A DNA stretch of 64,000 nucleotides, taken from Actinomadura logoneensis (GTDB lineage Bacteria; Actinomycetota; Actinomycetes; Streptosporangiales; Streptosporangiaceae). The notes beneath the pieces were generated by a model. It made no database searches. It saw only the letters and a program-made list of their open reading frames with translations, and was not told the DNA's origin. Location: the NCBI RefSeq assembly GCF_003428695.1, contig NZ_QURH01000180.1, positions 1-64,000 on the forward strand. The letters are read 5' to 3'. This document shows positions 57,255 through 64,000 of this stretch, one piece after another; the stretch's first letter is position 1, and each line of letters starts with the position of its first letter. The translations under genes were made by a program, and so were the position numbers.

Positions 57255-58158
57255 GCCCGCCGGGGCCGCGCCCGCGAGGGCGGAGGCCGCCGACGTCGTC
57301 GGGCTGGGGCGGCGCCGCGCCGCGGCGTTCGTCGCCCCGGCGCTGGTGCTCGTCCTGGTGTTCCTGGTCTTCCCGGCGCTCTGGACGCTGTACCTGGGCG
57401 TCACCGACTACCGGCTGACCGGTCTGGCGGCGACGCGTCCGCACTTCGTGGGCGTCCGCAACTACACCGACGTGCTCGCGGACGGGCGGTTCCACGACTC
57501 GCTGTGGCTGACGCTGCAGTTCGTCGGCGGGTCGGCGGTGCTCGGGCAGACGGTGCTCGGGTTCGCCGTCGCGTGGGTGATGCGGGAGCGCCCGGCGGCC
57601 GTGCGCCGCACCGTCGAGGCGCTGGTGCTGCTCGCGTGGATCCTGCCGGGGTCGGTCGTCGCGTTCCTCTGGCTGGCGCTGCTGGACCGGGACGGCGGGA
57701 CGCTGAACACGCTGCTCGGCACGCCGGGCACGGCCTGGCTGCTGGACCATCCCATGGCCAGCATCATCGTGTTCAACATCTGGCGGGGGACGGCGTTCTC
57801 GATGATGCTCTACACCGCCGCGCTCGGGAACGTTCCGCCGTCCCACCTGGAGACGGCGAAGCTGGCGGGCGCGTCCACCTGGCAGACGCTGCGCGACGCG
57901 GTGCTGCCGAAGATCCGCGGGCACGTCCTGACGAGCCTGCTGCTGGTCAGCCTGTGGACGTTCAACGACTTCACCCCCTACCTGATCACCGCGGGCGGGC
58001 CGGAGAACCGGTCGGAGGTCCTGTCGGTCTACGTGTACCGGACCGCGCTCGGCGAGGGACGGCTCGGCTTCGGCGCGGCGATCTCCCTGGTGATGCTGCT
58101 GGTCAACCTGGCCATCGCCACCGCCTACCTGCGGGCGCTGCGGCGGAGGCGGGCATGA
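57226..58158 (+). CDS. Sugar ABC transporter permease 1 (MalF-type)
   Basis: The 310-aa inner-membrane protein has six hydrophobic segments and the EAA loop region SHLETAKLAGASTWQTLRDA followed by LPKIRGHV. The start GTG 57226 overlaps the binding protein by 29 nt and has GGAGGGG upstream. It pairs with the next permease. Confidence 0.92.
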   Translation: MVPATSTPAEPAGAAPARAEAADVVGLGRRRAAAFVAPALVLVLVFLVFPALWTLYLGVTDYRLTGLAATRPHFVGVRNYTDVLADGRFHDSLWLTLQFVGGSAVLGQTVLGFAVAWVMRERPAAVRRTVEALVLLAWILPGSVVAFLWLALLDRDGGTLNTLLGTPGTAWLLDHPMASIIVFNIWRGTAFSMMLYTAALGNVPPSHLETAKLAGASTWQTLRDAVLPKIRGHVLTSLLLVSLWTFNDFTPYLITAGGPENRSEVLSVYVYRTALGEGRLGFGAAISLVMLLVNLAIATAYLRALRRRRA

Positions 58159-59000
58159 GGGCGGCGGGTATGACGGCGGCGGCCGTGAGGGCGGCGCTGC
58201 GGCGGATCGCCGCCACCACGTTCGTGTCGCTCGTCCTCGCGTTCTTCGCGCTGCCGATGCTGTGGCTGGCCAGCGCGCCGTTCGACGCCGACCCGAGGAT
58301 CAACGTGTCGCTGCCGAGCTTCACGCTGGCCAACTTCCGCGTCCTGATGGACGACCCGTACGCGCTGCGGTCGCTGCGGAACTCGGCGGTCCTGGCGGCG
58401 GGCACGGCGGCGGTCGTGGTGGTGTCCGCCGCGCTCGCCGCGTACGCGCTCAGCCGGGTCCGGCTGCCCGGCCGGGACGTGCTGCTGTACCTGCTGCTCC
58501 TGCTGTCGTCCATCATCACCGGGACGGCCGCGATGGTGCCGATCTTCCTGCTGGCCACCCAGCTTCACCTGGTCGACTCCCACCTCGGCGTGGTGCTGGT
58601 GCTGTCCGGCGGGCTGCTTCCGACGGCGATCTTCCTGCTCAAGGACTTCACCGACGCGACGCCCGCGTCCTACGAGGAGGCGGCGCGGGTGTTCGGGGCC
58701 TCGCCGCTGCAGACGCTGCGGCACGTGGTCGTCCCGGTGATCCGGCCGGGCCTGGCGATGGTCGGGATCTGGACGGTCGCGCAGGTGTGGGGCGACTTCC
58801 TCATGCCGTTCCTGCTGCTGCGCGATCCGGACAAGGCCCCGGCCTCGGTGATCATGTACACCTTCTACACCGAGGGCGGCCAGCCGGACCTGGCCCTCAT
58901 CGGGGCCTTCTCGCTGCTCTACTCGGTGCCCGTCGTGGCGATGTACCTGCTGGTCAGCCGCCGGTACGGGTTCCGGTTCCACGGAGGGATCAAGCGGTGA
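58155..59000 (+). CDS. Sugar ABC transporter permease 2 (MalG-type)
   Basis: The 281-aa protein has six membrane helices and the EAA motif YEEAARVFGASPLQTLRHVV followed by VPVIRPGLA, which contacts the ATPase. The C-terminus has the typical MYLLVSRRYGFRFHGGIK tail. ATG 58155 overlaps the previous stop by 4 nt (ATGA). Confidence 0.93.
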   Translation: MRAAGMTAAAVRAALRRIAATTFVSLVLAFFALPMLWLASAPFDADPRINVSLPSFTLANFRVLMDDPYALRSLRNSAVLAAGTAAVVVVSAALAAYALSRVRLPGRDVLLYLLLLLSSIITGTAAMVPIFLLATQLHLVDSHLGVVLVLSGGLLPTAIFLLKDFTDATPASYEEAARVFGASPLQTLRHVVVPVIRPGLAMVGIWTVAQVWGDFLMPFLLLRDPDKAPASVIMYTFYTEGGQPDLALIGAFSLLYSVPVVAMYLLVSRRYGFRFHGGIKR

Positions 59001-60085
59001 CCGGTGTCGAGCTGAGCGCGCTGACCAAGGACTACCCCGGCGGCGTCCGGGCGGTGGACGGGCTGGACCTGGCCGTCCCGGACGGCGCGTTCTTCGCGCT
59101 GCTCGGACCGTCCGGATGCGGGAAGACGACGCTGCTGCGCACGGTCGCGGGGCTGGAGACCGCCACGTCCGGGACCGTCCGGATCGGCGACCGCGACGTG
59201 ACGCGGCTGCCGCCGGGCCGCCGCGACGTCGGGATGGTCTTCCAGGACTACGCGCTGTTCCCGCACATGACCGTCGCCGACAACATCGCCTACCCGCTGC
59301 GGATCAAGAAGGCCGGGAAGGCCGAGCGGCACGCGGCGGCGGCCCGCGTCGCGGCCTCGCTCGGGCTGGCGGACCTGCTGGGGCGCCGTCCGGCGGAGCT
59401 GAGCGGCGGGCAGCAGCAGCGGGTCGCGCTCGCCCGTGCGATGGCGGCGCGGCCGAAGGTGTTCCTGCTGGACGAGCCGCTGTCGAACCTGGACGCGCGG
59501 CTGCGGCTGGAGGCGCGCACGTTCCTCAAGAAGCTGCAGCACGAGCTGGGCGTGACCACGCTGTTCGTCACGCACGACCAGGCCGAGGCGCTGGCGATGG
59601 CCGACCTGATCGCGGTCATGGAGGCGGGGCGGATCCGGCAGCTCGGGACGCCCGCCGAGGTGTTCCGGCGGCCGGCGAACCTGTTCGTCGCCTCGTTCAT
59701 CGGCTCCACCCCGATGAACCTGGTGGACGCCCGCGTCGTGGACGGCCTCGTCGAGGCGGCCGGGGCGCGGCTGCCGTCCCCGGTGCGGGTGGTCGGGGAC
59801 GAGGCGGGAGAGTCCCTGGTGTACGGCGTCCGGCCCGAGTACCTGGACTTCTCGCCGGTGCCCGTGGACGGCGCGTTCCACGGCCGTGTCGTGGTGGTGG
59901 AGAACCTGGGTACCAGCTCATTGACGACCCTGGAGACCGGCGGCGGCGTGCTCGTGCACGTGGTCGTCCCGGAGGACGCCGAGCCCCGGCCGGGCGACGA
60001 GGGCTGGGCGGTCCCGCGGCCCGGCCGGTCGCTGCTCTATCGCGGAGGAGAGCTTATGACCGACGACGTCGCGGCGGCGGCATGA
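58997..60085 (+). CDS. ABC transporter ATPase (MsmX/UgpC-like)
   Basis: The 362-aa protein has Walker A GPSGCGKTT (37-45), Q-loop MVFQDYALFPHMT, signature LSGGQQQRVALARA, Walker B VFLLDEPLSNLDA and the switch His in FVTHDQAEALAMA, and a C-terminal TOBE/OB domain (RPEYLDFSPVPVDG). It energises the sugar importer; GTG 58997 overlaps the permease stop by 4 nt. Having an own ATPase makes the system self-contained. Confidence 0.94.
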   Translation: MTGVELSALTKDYPGGVRAVDGLDLAVPDGAFFALLGPSGCGKTTLLRTVAGLETATSGTVRIGDRDVTRLPPGRRDVGMVFQDYALFPHMTVADNIAYPLRIKKAGKAERHAAAARVAASLGLADLLGRRPAELSGGQQQRVALARAMAARPKVFLLDEPLSNLDARLRLEARTFLKKLQHELGVTTLFVTHDQAEALAMADLIAVMEAGRIRQLGTPAEVFRRPANLFVASFIGSTPMNLVDARVVDGLVEAAGARLPSPVRVVGDEAGESLVYGVRPEYLDFSPVPVDGAFHGRVVVVENLGTSSLTTLETGGGVLVHVVVPEDAEPRPGDEGWAVPRPGRSLLYRGGELMTDDVAAAA

Positions 60086-61293
60086 TCCGCTTCGAGGGGG
60101 TCTGGACGCTGGAGGACCGGCTCGAACGGCCCCTGCGCGAGCTGCCGTTCGAGGTGCCGCCGGGCACCGCCGCGCTGACCGTCCGGCTGGCCCACGCGGG
60201 CGGGGTGATCGACCTCGGCTGCGGCGGCCCCGGCGGGTTCCGGGGGTGGTCGGGCGGCGCGCGCGACGCCTACACGATCGCCGCCGGCTGGGCGACGCCC
60301 GGCTACCTGCCGGGCGAGCCGGAACCGGGGGAGTGGCAGGTGTGGCTGCGGCTGCACCGGATTCCGCCGGACGGCGTGCCGTACACGGTCGAGGTCACGC
60401 TGGACGACCGCGCGCCCGGACGTCCCGAGACGCCCGTGCCGCCCGCCGCGTCCGCCGCGTCCGGCCGTCCGGCCCGGCGGGGCGGGCTGCCCGAGCCGTC
60501 CGGGATGCGGTGGCTGGCCGGTGACCTGCACGCGCACACCGTGCACAGCGACGGGACGCTGACGGTGCCGGAACTGGCCGGCCTCGCGGCGCGGCAGGGG
60601 CTGGACTTCCTCGCCGTCACCGACCACAACACCGTCAGCCACCATCGGGAGCTGCCCGCCGCCTCCCGGCACGCCGAGGTCGTCCTGGTGCCGGGGCAGG
60701 AGGTGACGACCGACCACGGGCACGCCAACGTGTTCGGCGACGTCGGCTGGATCGACTTCCGGCGTCCGGCGGCCGAGTGGGACCCGGGCGACGGCGGCGT
60801 CCTGTCGATCAACCACCCGCTGTCGGGGGACTGCGCGTGGCGGCACGACGTCCCGCCGGACGCGCGGACCCGGCATGTCGAGCTGTGGCACTCGTCCTGG
60901 TGGGACCGGACCTGGGGCGCGCCGCTCGCCTGGACGGCGCTCTGGCGGGACGGCACCGTCGCGCTCGGCGGGAGCGACTTCCACGATCCGGGCCAGCACA
61001 AGACACTCGGCGAGCCGACGACGTGGGTGCTCGCCGAGGACGCCTCGCCCGAGGCGGTCGTCGCCGCGATCGCCGCGGGGCGCACCGCCGTGACGCCCGG
61101 CCCGCGCGGCGGCCCGATCCTGCTGCGCGTCGGCGACGAGCTGCACGCCCTCGACGCCGACGGGACCGTGCTGTGCGGTCCGGACGGCCGCCGGGCCGCC
61201 GTCCGCGGCGACCGGGTGACGCTCCCCGCCCTCCACCCCGGAACACACCGCCTCGAAACAGACAGGAACGAGGTGATCGCGCTATGCGGTTGA
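60082..61293 (+). CDS. PHP-domain metallophosphoesterase/CehA-like protein
   Basis: The 403-aa protein has a 145-residue N-terminal beta domain (FRGWSGGARDAYTIAAG ...) and a C-terminal PHP domain: GDLHAHTVHSDGTL (metal HxH), AVTDHNTVSHHRELP, VPGQEVTTDHGHANVFG, SINHPLSGDCAW and LGGSDFHDPG. It is related to CehA/McbA hydrolases and trehalose/sugar phosphoesterases. ATG 60082 overlaps the ATPase stop. In a sugar-uptake operon it may dephosphorylate or hydrolyse a sugar phosphodiester such as a glycerophosphoryl-mannoside, but this is an inference. Confidence 0.88.
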   Translation: MIRFEGVWTLEDRLERPLRELPFEVPPGTAALTVRLAHAGGVIDLGCGGPGGFRGWSGGARDAYTIAAGWATPGYLPGEPEPGEWQVWLRLHRIPPDGVPYTVEVTLDDRAPGRPETPVPPAASAASGRPARRGGLPEPSGMRWLAGDLHAHTVHSDGTLTVPELAGLAARQGLDFLAVTDHNTVSHHRELPAASRHAEVVLVPGQEVTTDHGHANVFGDVGWIDFRRPAAEWDPGDGGVLSINHPLSGDCAWRHDVPPDARTRHVELWHSSWWDRTWGAPLAWTALWRDGTVALGGSDFHDPGQHKTLGEPTTWVLAEDASPEAVVAAIAAGRTAVTPGPRGGPILLRVGDELHALDADGTVLCGPDGRRAAVRGDRVTLPALHPGTHRLETDRNEVIALCG

Positions 61294-63653
61294 CGGACAC
61301 GGCGCCCTTGGCGGACACGGCGGACGACGACGGCCTCGTGGTGGTCCCCCACACGCACTGGGACCGCGAGTGGTACCTGCCGTTCCAGCGGTTCCGGCTG
61401 CGGCTGGTCGGGCTGCTGGACGACGTGCTCGCCCGGATGGACCGCGACCCCCGGCTGCGGTTCACCCTCGACGGCCAGATGGCCGCCGTGGACGACTACC
61501 TGGAGATCCGCCCCGAGCGCGCCGACCTGGTCGCACGGCTCGTCCGGGACGGGCGGCTCGCGGTCGGGCCGTGGCAGATCCTCATGGACGAGTTCCTGTG
61601 CTCGGGCGAGACGATCGTCCGGAACCTGGAGCTCGGCCTGCGCCGCGCGGACGCCCTCGGCGGCGCCATGCGCATCGGCTACCTGCCCGACATGTTCGGG
61701 CACATCGCGCAGATGCCGCAGATCCTGCGGGGGTTCGGGATCGACCGGGCGTGCGTGTGGCGCGGCGTCCCGGCCCGCGTGACGACCCACGCGTTCGTGT
61801 GGGCGGCCCCGGACGGCTCGCGCGTCCGCACCGAGTACCTGCCGGGCGGCTACGGCAACGCCGTCCACATGTTCGGCGACGCGGGGCTCGTGGACGACCG
61901 CGCGCGGGAGGTCGCGGCCTGGCTGCGCGAGTGGCGTCCCGAGGGCGGGGCGTCGCTGGCGATGTACGGGTCCGACCACACCGCGCCCGCCGCCGACCTG
62001 GCCGAGCAGGTCGAACGCGCGTCGCTGCCGATGCGGCTGGCGACGCTCGGCGAGTTCCTCACCGACTCCTCTCTCGACGGGCTGCCCGTGGTGGAAGGGG
62101 AGATGCGCTCGCACGCGCGCGCGAACATCCTGCCGGGCGTGTTCTCGGTGCGCGTCCCGCTGAAGGCGGCGATGGGCGCGGCCGAACGCCGCGTCGCCCG
62201 CTACGCCGAACCGCTCGCCGCGCTCTGGCTCGCCGACGGCTCCGCCGACCGGTTCCTGGAACTCGCCTGGCGCAAGCTGATCGAGGTCAGCTGCCACGAC
62301 TCGGTCACCGGCTGCGGCAGCGACGCCACCGCGCAGCAGGTCGCCGCCCGCATGGCCGAGGCCGAGCAGCTCGGCCACGCCGTCTTCGACCTGGTCACCG
62401 CGCGCCTGGCAGCCGGGGTCGGCCGGGACGACCGGCTCGTGGTCAACCCCTCGCCGGTGCTGCGGCGCGGCGTCGTCCGGGACGGTCCGGGCGGGGAACC
62501 GGTGCTCGTCGAGGTGCCGCCGCTCGGTGTCGCCACCGTCCGGTCCGCGGCCGTCGCGCCACGGCATCCGGCGCGCGTGGAGGCGGGCCGTCCGCGCAAC
62601 GACCTGGTCGCCGTCCCGAACCTTGGCCGCATCGTGGACGGCGGCGACATCGGGGACACCTACAACTACGCCCCGCCCGCCCGCGACACCGTGGTGGACG
62701 AGCCGGTGTCCGAGGACGTCCGGGTGGTCGAGGAAGGGCCGCTCGTCGCGTCCGTGGCCATCGACCGCGAGTACGGCTGGCCCCTCGCGGCCGACGCGGC
62801 CGACGCGGGCGCCCGGGCGGACGAGGTCGCCAAGGTCGTGGTGCGCACGGTCGCGGAGGTCCATGCGGACGAGCCGTTCACGCGGATGTCCGTCATCTTC
62901 GACAATCCGTGCCGCGACCACCGCGTCCGGCTGCACCTCCCGCTGCCGCGCCGGGCGGACGGCTCGTTCGGCGAAGGGCAGTTCGCGGTCGTCGAGCGCG
63001 GCCTGACCGGGGAGGGCGGGCACGGCGAGGTGCCGGTCCCGACCTTCTCCGCGCACGCGTTCGTCGCGGCGGGCGGCCTGGCGGTGCTGCTGCGGCACGT
63101 CACCGAGTACGAGGTCGTCAACGACGGCACCGAGCTCGCGCTGACGCTGCTGCGGTCGGTGAACTGGCTCTCGCGCGACGACAACGGCCTGCGCGCCGAG
63201 CCCGCGGGGCCGCAGATCGCCACCCCGGACGCGCAGTGCCCCGGCCGCCACGTCTTCGAGCTGGCGCTGATGCACTACGACGGCGACCGTCCGGGACCGG
63301 AGGTGCTCGCGGCGGCCGAGCGGTTCGGGCACGAGGTGAAGACCGTTCCGGGACGCGCGCCGGAGGGGACGCCCGCGCCCGCGCCGCGCCCGGGGCTCGC
63401 GGTCGAGGGGGACGGCGTGGTCCTGTCGTCGCTGCGCCGCCGCGACGGGAAGCTGGAGCTGCGGGTGGTGAACGAACAGCCGGAGCCCGCCGAGGCCATG
63501 GTGACCGGCGATTTCGCCTCGGCGGCCCGCTGCGACCTGGCGGGCCGTCCCGAGGCGCCGGACGCGGCGGGCGGCGGGGCGTTGGACGTCACCCCCGGAC
63601 GCTGCGTCCTGCCGCTGCGGCCGTGGGAGATCGCGACCGTCCGGCTCGACTGA
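61284..63653 (+). CDS. GH38 family alpha-mannosidase-like glycoside hydrolase
   Basis: The 789-aa protein has the GH38 metal site VPHTHWDREW (H23, H25, D27), the catalytic nucleophile D136 in IGYLPDMFGHIAQMPQIL, and the family AMYGSDHTAP and LEVSCHDSVTGCGSD-type SCHDSVTGCGSD segment near residue 340. No signal peptide is seen, so it acts in the cytoplasm on imported sugar. The start ATG 61284 overlaps the PHP gene by 10 nt. A long antisense frame covers most of the gene but is a codon-bias artefact. Confidence 0.93.
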   Translation: MRLTDTAPLADTADDDGLVVVPHTHWDREWYLPFQRFRLRLVGLLDDVLARMDRDPRLRFTLDGQMAAVDDYLEIRPERADLVARLVRDGRLAVGPWQILMDEFLCSGETIVRNLELGLRRADALGGAMRIGYLPDMFGHIAQMPQILRGFGIDRACVWRGVPARVTTHAFVWAAPDGSRVRTEYLPGGYGNAVHMFGDAGLVDDRAREVAAWLREWRPEGGASLAMYGSDHTAPAADLAEQVERASLPMRLATLGEFLTDSSLDGLPVVEGEMRSHARANILPGVFSVRVPLKAAMGAAERRVARYAEPLAALWLADGSADRFLELAWRKLIEVSCHDSVTGCGSDATAQQVAARMAEAEQLGHAVFDLVTARLAAGVGRDDRLVVNPSPVLRRGVVRDGPGGEPVLVEVPPLGVATVRSAAVAPRHPARVEAGRPRNDLVAVPNLGRIVDGGDIGDTYNYAPPARDTVVDEPVSEDVRVVEEGPLVASVAIDREYGWPLAADAADAGARADEVAKVVVRTVAEVHADEPFTRMSVIFDNPCRDHRVRLHLPLPRRADGSFGEGQFAVVERGLTGEGGHGEVPVPTFSAHAFVAAGGLAVLLRHVTEYEVVNDGTELALTLLRSVNWLSRDDNGLRAEPAGPQIATPDAQCPGRHVFELALMHYDGDRPGPEVLAAAERFGHEVKTVPGRAPEGTPAPAPRPGLAVEGDGVVLSSLRRRDGKLELRVVNEQPEPAEAMVTGDFASAARCDLAGRPEAPDAAGGGALDVTPGRCVLPLRPWEIATVRLD

Positions 63654-63788
63654 CCGGAGAAGGGTCCCGGCCGGACGGTGCTCGCACACCGCCCGGCCGG
63701 TCGGCCCTGTCGTCCCGCCCGGTCGGCGCGGACAGCCCGTTCGGTCGGCCCGGCCCGGCCCGTCAGGACGCCGGGAGGGCGCGTGCCG

Positions 63789-64000
63789 TCAGGACTCCGG
63801 TGGCATGGCCGGGCCGCCGGGCGCGTTCGGCAGGGTGCGCTCGGCGGCCTTGGCCGCCGCCATCGCGGCGCCGACGATCCCCGCCGAGTTCTGCAGCGAG
63901 GCCGGGACGATCGGCGCCCGCACGTCGGTCAGCAGCGGGACGAACCTCTCCGCCTTGCGGCTCACGCCCCCGCCGAGGATGATCAGTTCGGGGTTGACCA
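63789..64000 (-). CDS. ppgK: Polyphosphate glucokinase (ROK family), C-terminal part
   Basis: Only the last 70 residues are in the window. [20 protein letters not shown] and [20 protein letters not shown] match the C-terminus of PpgK and other ROK kinases. The gene runs leftward and faces the mannosidase across 135 bp. PpgK phosphorylates glucose with polyphosphate; the N-terminal catalytic part is outside the window. Confidence 0.85.
   Translation of the reverse strand, partial: VNPELIILGGGVSRKAERFVPLLTDVRAPIVPASLQNSAGIVGAAMAAAKAAERTLPNAPGGPAMPPES

Noticed and set aside
60303-63689. 1128-codon open frame on the minus strand
   Set aside because: It lies antisense to the PHP and GH38 genes. 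Its translation is Arg/Gly/Pro/His-rich without domains, a usual by-product of GC-rich codon bias.

Overview
The window is high-GC actinomycete DNA. The main clues are a SARP regulator, an ECF41-type sigma factor, a mycothiol-type DsbA protein, a DUF574 methyltransferase, MocR and LuxR regulators, and many GTG starts and 4-nt stop/start overlaps. Streptosporangiales (for example Actinomadura and relatives) is my best guess, but the sequence alone does not prove it.

Layout. (1) 1-15 kb is ordinary chromosome: a glycosyltransferase-like gene divergent from a 1016-aa SARP/NB-ARC/TPR regulator, an orphan 17-codon leader-like ORF with an intrinsic terminator, an RsbW-like ATPase, an ECF41 sigma factor divergent from its usual AhpD-like partner, an MFS/DsbA operon divergent from a MocR regulator, a VOC protein, tRNA-Val and tRNA-Gly, a Tat-exported phospholipase C-like phosphoesterase, a hypothetical protein and a small secreted protein. 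(2) 14.9-45.7 kb is dominated by a biosynthetic gene cluster (BGC), with an ABC-F ATPase at its left edge and a Sfp-type phosphopantetheinyl transferase at its right edge. (3) 45.9-64 kb is again ordinary chromosome: methyltransferase, ABC exporter, XRE regulator, NUDIX, SGNH esterase, a second tRNA array (Val-Cys-Gly), a winged-helix regulator followed by a 173-bp MITE-like element, a pabB/pabC pair, a sugar ABC importer operon with a PHP phosphoesterase and a GH38 alpha-mannosidase, and the 3' end of a polyphosphate glucokinase.

How the BGC appears to work (inference from families). A leftward operon holds a glycosyltransferase-like protein, an unknown Cys-motif protein, a free-standing condensation-domain protein and a three-gene set: arylsulfate sulfotransferase, type III PKS and PAPS-type sulfotransferase. 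This set matches the Cpz4/Cpz6/Cpz8 two-step sulfation system of caprazamycin biosynthesis, in which a small polyketide phenol or pyrone carries the sulfate. A second sulfotransferase lies divergently. Three LuxR-type regulators sit in the middle beside an unusually AT-rich control region. Next come an inositol-phosphatase-like enzyme, a class III aminotransferase and a Gfo/Idh/MocA dehydrogenase, a set compatible with an aminocyclitol or amino sugar. A long rightward operon then encodes a fatty acyl-AMP ligase, two large acyl-CoA dehydrogenase homologues, an ACP, a KAS III, an ATP-grasp ligase, a PLP decarboxylase, a second ACP, a Cys-less KAS III-like protein, two more dehydrogenase-type proteins, a MATE exporter and the PPTase. 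ATP-grasp, PLP decarboxylase and ACP recall BtrJ/BtrK/BtrI of butirosin, which build an omega-aminoacyl-ACP from glutamate. The predicted product is a sulfated, amine-bearing acyl compound, possibly joined to an amino sugar or cyclitol. I know of no described pathway with this combination.

The two tRNA arrays carry identical Val and Gly genes in the same orientation and flank about 40.6 kb that contains the whole cluster.
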